Below are positions 46,895-55,686 of a stretch of 64,000 nucleotides of DNA, piece after piece. The position numbers and the translations under genes were made by a program. Position 1 is the first letter of the stretch; each line of letters begins with the position of its first letter. The stretch is from positions 5,518,001 through 5,582,000 of the forward strand of contig NZ_JAFBBY010000001.1 in the NCBI RefSeq assembly GCF_016907515.1. Reading direction: 5' to 3'. The stretch comes from Nocardioides nitrophenolicus (GTDB lineage Bacteria; Actinomycetota; Actinomycetes; Propionibacteriales; Nocardioidaceae). Under the pieces are notes generated by a model. That model was not told the origin of the DNA. It was given only the letters and a program-made list of their open reading frames with translations, and made no database searches.

Positions 46895-48106
46895 ATGTCC
46901 ACCTCCGGCGTGGCCGTGCATCTCTCCGTTCCGGCCCACGGGGCCCGGGAGGTCCCTTGGCGCCAGGCGCACCGCGGCGGCACCGCCGAGGACCGGAAGC
47001 TGCGGGCCGTGGTCACCTCGATCCCGCCGGAGATCGCGGCACTCGACCTGTGGCTGCCGGCCGCGCTGGCCGCGGAGTGTGACGAGGCGATCCGCGCCGT
47101 CGCCGCCCTCGACGCGACGCGCGGCGACCACCTGCGCCCCCTCGCCACCCTGCTGTTGCGCGCCGAGTCGGTCGCGTCGTCCAAGATCGAGCACGAGGAG
47201 GCCTCGATCGAGGACTATGCGCGCGCCCTCCACGGGAGCCGGGCGAATGCGTCGGCCACCGCGATGGTGGCGGCCGGGGGAGCGGTCGACGCCCTGCTCG
47301 CCGGCGCGATCGACGGCGCCGGCCTGAGGCGGGCGCACGGCCTGCTGATGGCGGCCGACCCGAGCGAGACGGCGTACGCCGGGCGCTGGCGGGACCTGCA
47401 GAACTGGATCGGTGGCTCGAACCACTCACCGCGCGGGGCGCTCTACGTGCCGCCGCCCCCCACGATGGTCGAGCGGTTGATGGACGACCTGGTCCAGTTC
47501 GCCCACCGCACCGACGTGCCCGTGATCCTCCAGGCGGCGGTGGCGCACGCACAGTTCGAGTCCATCCACCCGTTCACCGACGGCAACGGCCGGATCGGCC
47601 GGGCGCTGGCCGCGGCCGTCGTACGCCGCCGCGGCGTCGCCCGCCACGTGGTCGTCCCGACCGCGTCGGCCCTCGTCGCCCAGCGTGAGCGCTACTTCTC
47701 CGCGCTCGACGCCTACCGGGCCGGTGACGCCGCTCCGGTGGTACTGGCGGTCGCGCGCTCCGCCCGGATCGCGGCCGAGGAGGCGCATGCGACGGCGGAC
47801 CTGCTCGCGGCGCTTCCCTCCGGCTGGCGCGAGCAGGCCGGTCGCCCCAAGGCCGGTACCGCGGCCGCGCGGCTCATCGATGCGCTCGGGGCCGAGCCGA
47901 TCTTCACCACCGACGAGGTCGAGCGCCGCCTCGGCGTGCCGACCGCCAGCGCCTACCGCGCCGTCGAGCGGCTCGCGTCGGCCGGGATCGTCCGCCGCCT
48001 CACCGACCGCAGGCGCAACCAGGTCTGGGGAGCCGCCGACGTGCTCGACGAGCTCGACGACCTCGGGGTCCGGATCGGCGTCCGGGCCCGGCGCGAGCTG
48101 GGCTGA
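46895..48106 (+). CDS. Fic-domain AMP-transferase with winged-helix tail
   Basis: A 403-residue protein. The Fic catalytic loop HPFTDGNGRIGR lies at 225-236, with all key residues (His225, Asp229, Gly-Asn-Gly, Arg236), so AMP transfer from ATP to a protein hydroxyl is likely. The upstream segment ESVASSKIEHEE (91-102) resembles the inhibitory (S/T)xxxE(G/N) helix, with His in place of the last Gly/Asn. Residues about 320-395 are a winged helix (FTTDEVERRLGVPTASAYRAVERLASAGIVRRL). No antitoxin gene lies next to it. A large inverted repeat precedes the gene. Confidence 0.9.
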   Translation: MSTSGVAVHLSVPAHGAREVPWRQAHRGGTAEDRKLRAVVTSIPPEIAALDLWLPAALAAECDEAIRAVAALDATRGDHLRPLATLLLRAESVASSKIEHEEASIEDYARALHGSRANASATAMVAAGGAVDALLAGAIDGAGLRRAHGLLMAADPSETAYAGRWRDLQNWIGGSNHSPRGALYVPPPPTMVERLMDDLVQFAHRTDVPVILQAAVAHAQFESIHPFTDGNGRIGRALAAAVVRRRGVARHVVVPTASALVAQRERYFSALDAYRAGDAAPVVLAVARSARIAAEEAHATADLLAALPSGWREQAGRPKAGTAAARLIDALGAEPIFTTDEVERRLGVPTASAYRAVERLASAGIVRRLTDRRRNQVWGAADVLDELDDLGVRIGVRARRELG

Positions 48107-48132
48107 GACTGTATTCACCCGGCTGAACCTGC

Positions 48133-49158
48133 TCACGAGCGATACCAGTCCGGCAGCTCGCTGGGACGCAGGTCGGTGTCGTCGCCGGGCCGGGTGAGGG
48201 TCAGCACCGCCCGCACGATCTCCGGCCGCTCGTGGAGGGCGTCGGCGACCGCGCCGAGCCGCTCGGCGACATCGGACTCCGGGGCGTCGCCGACCAGGTC
48301 GACGGCGGCGACCAGGAAGATCCGGTCGGCGCCGACCCACTCCATGTGCAGGTAGCTGATCCGCGCGATCTCGGGATGCTCGAGCAGGGCCCGCAGGGCG
48401 ATGTTGCGGGCCAGGGGCGTGACCGCCTCGCCGGTGAGGAAGTCCATGTTGCGACGGATCAGGAAGAGCGCGACCGCGCCCAGGAGCACGCCGACCAGGA
48501 TCGACCCGATCGCGTCCCAGACCGCGTCGCCGGTGAGCTGGTGGAGCAGGATGCCGACGAAGGCGATCGCCAGGCCGACCAGGGCGGCGAAGTCCTCGGC
48601 GAAGACCGCGCGCAGCATCGGGTTGGAGGTGATGTGGAGGTAGCGCAGCGGATGCAGCCGGCGGGGTACGGCGGCGTCGCGGGCCTGGCGCAGCGCCTGC
48701 AGGAAGGAGGTGCCCTCGAGCAGGAAGGCCAGGCCGAGCACGGCGTACGCCCAGGCGTACGACGGCGCCTCCTCGGTCGCGTGCAGCGACTGCACGCCGT
48801 GCCAGATCGACACCGCGGAGCCGACCGTGAACAGGCCGAACGCGGCGAACATCGACCAGATGTAGCCGACCCGGCCGTAGCCGAGGGAGTGCTCGGCGTC
48901 GGGTGGCCGGGCCGCCTTGCGCTCGCCGACGAGCAGAAAGACCTCGTTGCCGGTGTCGGCCCAGGAGTGCGCGGCCTCGGCGGTCATCGACGCCGAGCCG
49001 GTGACCCCGGCGGCCACGGACTTCGCGAGCGCGATCAAGGCGTTGGCGCACAGTGCGACGAGCACGGTCACCAGGCTCTCGCTGCGCTCGCCACCGGCGC
49101 CGCCGGCCGCGCTCCCGCCCCCGCCGTCGTCGATGGCCGCGTGCTCGGGGGTGCTCAT
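48133..49158 (-). CDS. CDF-family cation efflux protein
   Basis: A protein of about 341 residues starting at ATG 49158. After a Gly/Ala-rich N-terminus come six membrane helices, with the metal-site motif [14 protein letters not shown] in helix 2 (the HSxxD pattern) and [16 protein letters not shown] in helix 5. The C-terminal 90 residues are the cytoplasmic zinc-transporter dimerisation domain ([22 protein letters not shown]). It should export Zn, Fe or Mn in exchange for protons. It is convergent with the Fic gene and codirectional with the PaaX-like gene upstream. The metal cannot be assigned. Confidence 0.87.
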   Translation of the reverse strand: MSTPEHAAIDDGGGGSAAGGAGGERSESLVTVLVALCANALIALAKSVAAGVTGSASMTAEAAHSWADTGNEVFLLVGERKAARPPDAEHSLGYGRVGYIWSMFAAFGLFTVGSAVSIWHGVQSLHATEEAPSYAWAYAVLGLAFLLEGTSFLQALRQARDAAVPRRLHPLRYLHITSNPMLRAVFAEDFAALVGLAIAFVGILLHQLTGDAVWDAIGSILVGVLLGAVALFLIRRNMDFLTGEAVTPLARNIALRALLEHPEIARISYLHMEWVGADRIFLVAAVDLVGDAPESDVAERLGAVADALHERPEIVRAVLTLTRPGDDTDLRPSELPDWYRS

Positions 49159-49175
49159 CCAGCCATTGTGCTGGC

Positions 49176-49910
49176 TCAGCCGGCGCCGTCGGCGAGGCTG
49201 CGCCGCATGTCGACCACCCACTGCTTGTAGGCGACGTGGGAGGCGCGCAGCGCGTCACCGGGCCAGTCGTCGGGCAGGAGCGAGGGCGGCAGCACCGGAT
49301 CGGCGAGCAGGTGTCGTCCGGAGGTGGCGCAGGCGGTGAACCGGAGCACCGGATCGTCGGTGGCGGTCGCGTCCAGCAGCAGGCGGGCGGTCGCGGCCCA
49401 GCCGTCGAGGTCCCACAGGCGGGCGGCGAGGGCCCGGGGGTCGGCGGCCGGAGCGGCGCCGGTGAACCGCTCGCACACCTCGCTGACCGCCTCCGGCCAG
49501 GCCAGGTCGAGGTTGGCCGGCCGGGTCCACAGACCCTCGCGGAGCTCGCCGAGCCGGAGCTCGGTCAAGGCGGTGCGCAGCTCCGCCCGGTCGCTCGCCG
49601 TGCGGCCGGCGGTGGTGACGGCGACCAGCTCCCAGGTGCCGTCCCAGGGGCGCAGCGACGGATGGGCGGCCTCCTCCTGCCGGCGCTGGCGCGCCGCGAG
49701 GCGCTCCGAGAGCTGGTAGCAGCCCTCCTCGTCGCGCACGACGTCGCCGGCCGTGGTCATCCGCGAGAGCGCCACCCGCACCGTCGCCTCGGCGAAGCCG
49801 ACGAGCGACGCACCCGCGACCAGCTCGCGGGTGCTCAGCCGCGGCACCTCCGCCCCGAGGAGCAGGGTGAGCAGCGCGGACCGGGTGGAGACGGGCTTGA
49901 GGACAGACAT
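49176..49910 (-). CDS. PaaX-family transcriptional regulator
   Basis: A 244-residue protein of the PaaX family. The N-terminal winged helix ([39 protein letters not shown]) is followed by the central ferredoxin-like domain ([30 protein letters not shown]) and the C-terminal helical part ([19 protein letters not shown]). In enteric bacteria PaaX represses phenylacetate degradation in response to phenylacetyl-CoA. No paa catabolic genes are in the window, so this copy probably controls the divergent SDR/hotdog pair. A spaced inverted repeat lies between them. Confidence 0.88.
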   Translation of the reverse strand: MSVLKPVSTRSALLTLLLGAEVPRLSTRELVAGASLVGFAEATVRVALSRMTTAGDVVRDEEGCYQLSERLAARQRRQEEAAHPSLRPWDGTWELVAVTTAGRTASDRAELRTALTELRLGELREGLWTRPANLDLAWPEAVSEVCERFTGAAPAADPRALAARLWDLDGWAATARLLLDATATDDPVLRFTACATSGRHLLADPVLPPSLLPDDWPGDALRASHVAYKQWVVDMRRSLADGAG

Positions 49911-49922
49911 GACGCCGGCGAT

Positions 49923-49972
49923 GTTACAGATCCGACGCGACTGTCGGCGAGCTGTTGTGATCTGTGTCTAAC
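49923..49972. promoter_or_regulatory. spaced inverted repeat between the PaaX and SDR genes
   Basis: GTTACAGATC (49923-49932) and GATCTGTGTCTAAC (49959-49972) are inverted copies that share GATC, TGT and TAAC spacing only partly, about 26 bases apart in the divergent intergenic region. A role as a PaaX-type operator is plausible but weakly supported. Confidence 0.4.
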
Positions 49973-50012
49973 GCTCTTGGCGCGGCTGTCGCTGATGTGT
50001 AACGGTGCCGCC

Positions 50013-50855
50013 ATGACGAAGCGACTCGAGGGACGAACCCTGATGATGTCCGGCGGCAGCCGGGGGATCGGGCTGGCGATCGGACTGGCGGCGGCGCGTG
50101 AGGGCGCGAACGTCGTCCTCCTCGCGAAGACCGACGTTCCGGACCCGCGGCTGCCCGGCACCGTGCACACCGCCGCCGCCGAGATCGAGGGAGTCGGCGG
50201 TCAGGCGCTCGCGGTCGTCGGCGACGTCCGCGACGAGGCGTCGGTGGCGGACGCCGTGGCCCGGGCCGTCGAGCGCTTCGGCGGCATCGACATCTGCCTC
50301 AACAACGCCTCGGCGATCGCGCTCGACCCCACCGAGGAGCTCCCGGTCAAGCGCTTCGACCTGATGACGCAGATCCAGCTGCGCGGGACCTACCTGCTCA
50401 CCCGCGCCTGCCTGCCGCACCTGCGCGGGGGGAGCAACCCGCACGTGCTCTCGCTGAGCCCGCCCCTCAACCTGTCGCCCGAGTGGCTCGGCAAGCACCC
50501 GGCGTACACGCTCGCGAAGTACGGCATGTCGCTGCTGACCCTCGGCTGGGCGGCGGAGTACGCCGAGGCCGGCGTCGCCGCCAACTGCCTGTGGCCGCAG
50601 ACCCTGATCGCCACGTCGGCGGTGCAGAACCTGCTCGGCGGCGACACGGCGATGCGGAAGGCCCGGACCCCCGAGATCATGGCCGACGCCGCGATCGAGG
50701 TGCTGACCCGGCCTTCGCGGGAGTTCACCGGCAACGCCGTGCTCGACGTCGACGTGCTCCGCGAGGCCGGCGTGAGCGACCTGTCGGCGTACGGCGGCAC
50801 CGGCGAGCTGGAGTACGACATCTTCGTGGACCCGCCGTCGGGAGCCGGCCGGTGA
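50013..50855 (+). CDS. short-chain dehydrogenase/reductase
   Basis: A 280-residue SDR. SGGSRGIGLAI binds NAD(P) near residues 14-24, NNAS is the structural Asn motif, and HPAYTLAKYGMS carries the catalytic Tyr and Lys, with the preceding LSLSPP giving Ser. The chain resembles the HSDL2/2-hydroxy-acyl dehydrogenase group found in actinobacteria and mitochondria. It would oxidise or reduce a hydroxyacyl or steroid-like substrate. It is divergent from the PaaX-like gene and overlaps the hotdog gene by four bases, so the two act together. The substrate is unknown. Confidence 0.87.
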   Translation: MTKRLEGRTLMMSGGSRGIGLAIGLAAAREGANVVLLAKTDVPDPRLPGTVHTAAAEIEGVGGQALAVVGDVRDEASVADAVARAVERFGGIDICLNNASAIALDPTEELPVKRFDLMTQIQLRGTYLLTRACLPHLRGGSNPHVLSLSPPLNLSPEWLGKHPAYTLAKYGMSLLTLGWAAEYAEAGVAANCLWPQTLIATSAVQNLLGGDTAMRKARTPEIMADAAIEVLTRPSREFTGNAVLDVDVLREAGVSDLSAYGGTGELEYDIFVDPPSGAGR

Positions 50856-51223
50856 GCGGCCCCCGTGACGCGTACGCCGCCACCCTGGGCGTCGAGGTCG
50901 TCGGCCACGGCGGCGGCCGGGCCGAGGCCCGCGTCGTGGTCACCGAGGACCACCTGAACCCCCACGGCACCGCGCACGGCTCGTTCCTGTTCTCGCTGGC
51001 CGGCATCGCGCTGGCCGCCGCGGCCAACGACGCCGAGCACTCGGGTGTGGTCAGCGCGGTCCACATCGACTACGTGCGACCCGCGCGGGTGGGCGATGCG
51101 CTGCTGGCCACCGCCGAGGTCGCCGAGCGGCTGGCCAAGGAGGACCTGTTCGTCGTCCGGGTCACCCACGGCGCCGAGCTCGTGGCGCGGGCCAACGGAC
51201 GCGCCAACCGGCGTACCCGCTAG
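50852..51223 (+). CDS. PaaI-like hotdog thioesterase, catalytic Asp altered
   Basis: A 123-residue hotdog-fold protein starting at GTG 50852. HGTAHGSFLFSLAGIALAAAAN is the PaaI-type central helix region and VSAVHIDYVRPARVGDALLATAEV the following sheet. In PaaI enzymes this region normally reads LAD, with Asp as general base; here it reads LAG, so the usual catalytic aspartate is missing. The protein may have altered activity or a binding role. It is coupled to the SDR gene and faces the PaaX-type regulator. It ends three bases from the convergent P450 gene. Confidence 0.82.
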   Translation: MSGPRDAYAATLGVEVVGHGGGRAEARVVVTEDHLNPHGTAHGSFLFSLAGIALAAAANDAEHSGVVSAVHIDYVRPARVGDALLATAEVAERLAKEDLFVVRVTHGAELVARANGRANRRTR

Positions 51224-51226
51224 GTC

Positions 51227-52435
51227 CTAGGACTCCAGGGCGAGCCGGAGCCGGGAGAGCCGACGGACGAGGATGCTCGGTACCCAGGCGGCGGCCTCCT
51301 CCTCGGGGCCGTCGAGCCGGAAGGACCGGGTCCGGGTGAGCAGCGCGCGGACCGCGACGGTCGCTTCCAACCGGGCGAGAGCCGAGCCGACGCAGAAGTG
51401 GATGCCGCGCCCGAAGGCCAGGTGCTGGCGTACGCCGCTGCGGCCGAGGTCGAGCTGGTCCGGCTCCTCGAACCGCTCCGGATCCCGGTTGGCGGCGCCC
51501 CAGAGCAGCAGCAGGGTGCCGCCCGCGGGCAGGTCGACCCCGCCGAGCCTGGTCTCGCGGGTGACGTGCCGGTAGTGGCCCCGGAAGGGCGACTCGAGGC
51601 GCAGGCACTCGTCGAGGAAGGCGTCCACCAGGTCCGGCTGCCCGCGCAGCAGGTTCTGCAGGCAGCGATCCGTGGCGAGCCGATGGGCAGCCGTCCCGAG
51701 CAGGCCGGCCGTCGACTCGCCGCCGGCACCCACCAGCTGGAGCAGCACCAGCACTGCCGTCTCGGGCGCGAGCTCCCCGAGCCGGACGCGGAGCGCCAGC
51801 TCGCCCATCAGGTCGTCTCCCGGCCGGTCGAGAGCCGCGTCGAACCGCTCGGACAGGTAGCGGTGCAGGTCCAGCGAGGCGCGCACCGTCGCGTCGAGCC
51901 GGCCCTCGGCGAGCCAGCCGCCGAGCATCTCGGTGCTGTCGTAGGCCCACCGCAGCAGGTCCGGGACGTCCTCGGCCGGCAGCCCGATCAGCTCGGCGAC
52001 GAGCACGAGCGGGAGGCGGTCGGCCAGGTCCGCCGCCCAGTCGCCGCTCGCCCCCGAGAACGAGGACGCCCACAGTCGGTCGACCTGCCCGGTGACCGGC
52101 TCCTCGAGCGCGCGGATCCGGCGGCCGATGGTGCCGAGCACCGCCGAGCGGTGCACCTGGTGGCTCGGGGCGTCCGCGGTCGCCAGCACCTGCTCCACCG
52201 CGCCGCCGCCGTCCATCGGCAGGGTGGTGGTGCTCCCGTCCGGCCGACGGAGCAGGACCGAGCGCAGGTGCGACGAGTAGGTCTCCGGCGCCGCCAGCAC
52301 CTCCTGGACCAGCGCCCACGACGACACCAGGTGGACGTCGGTCCCCGCGACCCGGTGCACGGGTGCGCGGGACCGCAGCCGGGCCAGCGCGGGGTACGGG
52401 TCGGCGACCAGGGCCGGGTCGAAGACGTCGAACAT
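51227..52435 (-). CDS. cytochrome P450
   Basis: A 402-residue bacterial P450 starting at ATG 52435. The I-helix motif is LVGAGGESTAG, the ExxR of helix K is in DECLRLESP, and the heme loop FGRGIHFCVGSALARLE places the thiolate at Cys348. It is a soluble, class I type enzyme that would hydroxylate a small molecule with electrons from a ferredoxin and reductase encoded elsewhere. It is divergent from a TetR gene at 52566 and its promoter region carries inverted repeats. Ferredoxin genes are not adjacent. The substrate is unknown. Confidence 0.92.
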   Translation of the reverse strand: MFDVFDPALVADPYPALARLRSRAPVHRVAGTDVHLVSSWALVQEVLAAPETYSSHLRSVLLRRPDGSTTTLPMDGGGAVEQVLATADAPSHQVHRSAVLGTIGRRIRALEEPVTGQVDRLWASSFSGASGDWAADLADRLPLVLVAELIGLPAEDVPDLLRWAYDSTEMLGGWLAEGRLDATVRASLDLHRYLSERFDAALDRPGDDLMGELALRVRLGELAPETAVLVLLQLVGAGGESTAGLLGTAAHRLATDRCLQNLLRGQPDLVDAFLDECLRLESPFRGHYRHVTRETRLGGVDLPAGGTLLLLWGAANRDPERFEEPDQLDLGRSGVRQHLAFGRGIHFCVGSALARLEATVAVRALLTRTRSFRLDGPEEEAAAWVPSILVRRLSRLRLALES

Positions 52436-52541
52436 GGGATCAGGGTCGAGCCACCGGGACCCGCCGTCAACGGAACCGGACAGGTGCTCCGGACCGGTCC
52501 GGACGGGTGTCTCATTCCAGGCGGGAGCCTGGTCAGGACCT

Positions 52542-52556
52542 GTCTCGGTGCGAGAC
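52542..52556. promoter_or_regulatory. inverted repeat operator candidate for the TetR/P450 pair
   Basis: GTCTC, five bases, GAGAC (52542-52556), with a similar half-site TGTCTCATT at 52509-52517. It ends ten bases before the TetR start and lies in the shared divergent promoter region. It is probably the TetR operator. Confidence 0.6.
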
Positions 52557-52565
52557 GCTCGCGCC

Positions 52566-53120
52566 ATGCCGACCACCGACTGGCTGCTCGCCGACGGCCG
52601 CCGCGCGAGCGCCGTAGGACGCATCCACCGCGCCGCCCGCGAGCTCTTCCTCGAGCGCGGCATCGAACGCACCACCGCCGACGCCGTCGCCCGGCGCGCC
52701 GGCTGCTCCCGGGCGACCTTCTACCGCCTCGTCGGCAGCCGGGCCGCGCTGGTCGACGCACTGCTCGCCGCGGGCGGGGCGGCCGTGGTCGCCCGGGTCG
52801 AGGAGGCGACCGCGGGTCTCGACGGCGCCGACCGGGCGACGGAGGCCGTCGTCACGGCTGCCGCGGCGATCCGCGCGGACCGGGTGCTGACCGCGTGGCT
52901 CCGGGACCGCGGCAGTCTCGACGACGTGCTCGGCGGCCCACAGGGCAGCGCCGCGATCGCCCGCTCGCTCACGGGGATCGTCGGCGCGGGCGACCGCGAC
53001 GGGGAGTGGATCGTCCGGTCGGTGCTGGCGCTCGTGGCGATGCCGGGGCGGGACGCCGACGCCGAGCGGGAGCTGGTGGCGAGATATGTCGTCCCGCCGC
53101 TCGGGCTCACCCCCGGCTGA
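52566..53120 (+). CDS. TetR-family repressor
   Basis: A 184-residue protein. The N-terminal helix-turn-helix (RIHRAARELFLERGIERTTADAVARRAGCSRATFYRLVGSR, about 18-58) is a standard TetR DNA-binding domain. The rest is helical and should bind a ligand and form the dimer. ATG 52566 is used. It is divergent from the P450 gene, the common arrangement for a ligand-responsive repressor of an oxygenase, with a GTCTC/GAGAC repeat just before its start. Its last 14 bases overlap the convergent metallopeptidase gene. The ligand is unknown. Confidence 0.88.
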   Translation: MPTTDWLLADGRRASAVGRIHRAARELFLERGIERTTADAVARRAGCSRATFYRLVGSRAALVDALLAAGGAAVVARVEEATAGLDGADRATEAVVTAAAAIRADRVLTAWLRDRGSLDDVLGGPQGSAAIARSLTGIVGAGDRDGEWIVRSVLALVAMPGRDADAERELVARYVVPPLGLTPG

Positions 53121-54444
53121 TCGCCCGCTCGGTGCCGAGGCTCGCCCGCGCGGCGGCGCGGGTGCCGGCGTCGCGGGAGCCGGGCGCGGCGTGCCCGGCG
53201 TGCGCCGCGCCCTTCCAGGTGCCGCGGATGCCGTGGTCGCGCTGCATCCGGCCGAAGTAGTCGACCACCTCGACCTCCCGGGCCCGGATCGCGAGCTCCG
53301 TCGACGTCGGCCCGTCGACCACCGGGGCGTCGGCGGCCACCGCGGCGGCGCGGGCCGCCGCGCGGGCCCCGGCGAGCCGCTCGCCGACGTGGTCGGCCCA
53401 GGCCTCGTAGAACGCCGCCCGGGCGGTCGAGCCGTGCACCGGCTTGAGCTCCCACCGCCGGCGGCGGGCGTTCCAGACCTCGCGCTGGTCGGCCTTGTGG
53501 GCGCCCGAGCGCAGGTGGGCGTCGCCGTCGGCGACCATCTGGGTCACCAGCGTGGCGTAGAGCGCCTGGACGACCGCGATGTCGGAGGGGAAGCCGTAGA
53601 GCGTGACCCGGGTGTTGCTGGTGTAGATCGCCACCCGGACGTCGTTGGCGCGCGCGATCTCCAGGATCAGCCGGACGTAGCGGGCCAGGGAGCGCTTGCC
53701 GGTCTCGCCGATGAGCACCGTCTCCCAGGTGGGCTCCTCGCGCCTCTCCTCGGCCCCGGCCGTGGCCCGGGCGACGGCCAGCGCGATCTGGTGGCGGGTG
53801 GCGAGGGACTGGGCCTTGGCGAAGAAGGCCTCGCGCTCGGCGGCGTTGGACGTGCGCTCCGCCTGCCGCAGCAGCCGGCCGATCCGCAGCAGGGTGCGGT
53901 CCTCGCCGTCGACGCCGGTGTCGAGTCCGTGGAGCCGGTAGGCGGTGTGGAGCAGGTCGGCCAGCACGGGCATGCCGACGTCCTCGAGCAGCCGGAGCTG
54001 GGTCGTGCGGAACTCCGGTCCGTGGCCGACCGGGCCGGCCAGGTGGTGGGCGAGCTCGTGGAGCACCACCGCCGCGCGCAGCGACCAGGCGCCGCCGACC
54101 TCGCGCGGCGGGATCGCGATCACCCCGCGGGCCGGGAGCTCGTCGTACTCGTAGTGGGCGCGGGTGTGGCCCCGCCGGGCCCGGACCAGGACCGGCACCG
54201 AGGCCAGGTCGCGGCCCGCGCCGTCGTCGTAGGCGCTGCCGGTCGCGACCAGGTGGGCCAGCACCCGGTCGACGAACTCCTGGACGTGGGCCGGGTCGGT
54301 GAACCGCGGCTCGGTCTCGGGCTCGAAGGACTGCACCGCCGACCCGACCTGGATCCGCAGCGGCCGGCCAGGGGCACGGGACGCCTCGTCGAGCCAGCCG
54401 GCGTACAGGTCCTCGGCGGCGTAGACGTCGGGGGTGTCGGGCAT
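53107..54444 (-). CDS. zinc metallopeptidase-like protein with DUF2786 domain
   Basis: A 445-residue protein starting at ATG 54444. The zinc-binding motif HELAHH lies at 129-134, with a third ligand probably His141 in HGPEF, as in SprT-like or WLM-type proteases. A DUF2786-like helical region follows (RLLRQAERTSNAAEREAFFAKAQSLATRHQI, about 190-225), a domain also found in phage and plasmid proteins. The C-terminal 100 residues are basic and Ala-rich. No signal peptide is visible, so it should be intracellular. It could act on DNA-bound proteins, by comparison with SprT. It is cotranscribed with nothing obvious. Confidence 0.82.
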   Translation of the reverse strand: MPDTPDVYAAEDLYAGWLDEASRAPGRPLRIQVGSAVQSFEPETEPRFTDPAHVQEFVDRVLAHLVATGSAYDDGAGRDLASVPVLVRARRGHTRAHYEYDELPARGVIAIPPREVGGAWSLRAAVVLHELAHHLAGPVGHGPEFRTTQLRLLEDVGMPVLADLLHTAYRLHGLDTGVDGEDRTLLRIGRLLRQAERTSNAAEREAFFAKAQSLATRHQIALAVARATAGAEERREEPTWETVLIGETGKRSLARYVRLILEIARANDVRVAIYTSNTRVTLYGFPSDIAVVQALYATLVTQMVADGDAHLRSGAHKADQREVWNARRRRWELKPVHGSTARAAFYEAWADHVGERLAGARAAARAAAVAADAPVVDGPTSTELAIRAREVEVVDYFGRMQRDHGIRGTWKGAAHAGHAAPGSRDAGTRAAARASLGTERAISRG

Positions 54445-54457
54445 GGGGCCCAGCCTG

Positions 54458-55606
54458 TCAGGCAGCCCCGACAGTTCCCTCGACACCCGTCGCCAGCTCG
54501 CCCCGCAGCCGGTCGCGCAGCTCGACCAGCTCGGTGACCGCCTCCACGAAGCGCACCGTGCTGTCGCCGACCCCGTTGTCGTCGAAGTAGTGGTGCCTCA
54601 TCGCGGCCCGGGCGATGCGGTGCTCGTCGTGGTCGAGGCGGTCGGCGAGGAGCTCGGTCAGGCCGGGCAGGTCGTCGGTGTCGATGACGTCGGCACACCG
54701 GCTGACCGGGACCTCCTGGCGCAGTCGCTCGGCGTCGTGGTGCCGGTCGGTGATCAGGATCGGCTTGTCGGTCTGGAGGTAGAGCCAGTCCAGGCCGACC
54801 GAGGAGACGTCGGTGACCATCGCGTCGCAGCCCGGGAAGACCGCGAGGATGTCGCCCTGCCAGATCGCGGCGTGCCCGGCCTCGGGCTCGCGCTCGGCGG
54901 CCCGCTCGACCAGCTCCAGGATCGCCTGGTGCGCCTCCCGGATCGCGGGAGTCAGGCTGGTGGTGACCTTCGGGTGCGGCTTGTAGACCAGCCGCACGTT
55001 CGGGACCGCCAGGACCGAGCGCACGATCTGCACGCCGAACACGTCGACCGAGGTGTAGTCGTTGTAGTCGGCGTCGCCCTCCCAGGTGGGCGCGTAGAGG
55101 ACCGTGCGCCGCTCGCTCGCCGGCAGCAGGGGAGCGGGGCGCAGGTCGAGCTGGGGACGCCCGATCCGCACCAGGCGGTGCTCGTCGAGCTCCATCAGCG
55201 CCGCGCGGTGCCGCTGGACGGCCGCCTCGCCGGCCACGAACACCCGGTCGTAGGCCTTCGCGTTGTTGGACACCATCGACTGCTTGTCGCTCTCGCCGTG
55301 GTTGATGTGCACGTGCAGCATCCGGCCGTCGAGCAGCGAGTTGAAGTTGAGCATCGAGTTGTTGCAGTAGAGGACGACCTTGGCGTCCAGCCCGTCGTAC
55401 GTCGCCGCGAGGTCGGCGAAGCCCGGCGCGAAGTGCACCGGCAGCGAGGTGCGCTCCTCGACGACCTCGCGGGTGCGCTGATCGCGAGTCAGGATGCCCA
55501 CGGGATGGGTGTCATCGAGCCGTTCCAGCACCGGGATCCACTGGAGGAGCTGGTAGACCCGGGTCGGGTCGTCGGCGAAGTAGGCGATGACGTGAGGCTT
55601 CTGCAC
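54458..55606 (-). CDS. CDP-glycerol glycerophosphotransferase-like (TagB/TagF type)
   Basis: A 382-residue GT-B-like enzyme of the Glyphos_transf family. INHGESDKQ (a His near 105), YAPTWEGDADYNDY, YKPHPKVTTS and VTDVSSVGLDWLYLQTDKPILI are the typical blocks, including the His and Asp of the active site and the SS(D/V) CDP-binding segment. Such enzymes build glycerol- or ribitol-phosphate polymers or substituents. It is divergent from the acyltransferase gene at 55687, and so may decorate a wall polymer or EPS. No other teichoic acid gene is nearby. The product is unproven. Confidence 0.82.
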   Translation of the reverse strand: MQKPHVIAYFADDPTRVYQLLQWIPVLERLDDTHPVGILTRDQRTREVVEERTSLPVHFAPGFADLAATYDGLDAKVVLYCNNSMLNFNSLLDGRMLHVHINHGESDKQSMVSNNAKAYDRVFVAGEAAVQRHRAALMELDEHRLVRIGRPQLDLRPAPLLPASERRTVLYAPTWEGDADYNDYTSVDVFGVQIVRSVLAVPNVRLVYKPHPKVTTSLTPAIREAHQAILELVERAAEREPEAGHAAIWQGDILAVFPGCDAMVTDVSSVGLDWLYLQTDKPILITDRHHDAERLRQEVPVSRCADVIDTDDLPGLTELLADRLDHDEHRIARAAMRHHYFDDNGVGDSTVRFVEAVTELVELRDRLRGELATGVEGTVGAA

Positions 55607-55686
55607 CGCCAGATGATACGGCCACGAACGGTGGGTGGACGAACTCGCCGGGGCCGCCGAATGTTGCTTTTCGGTAACCTCTGCCG

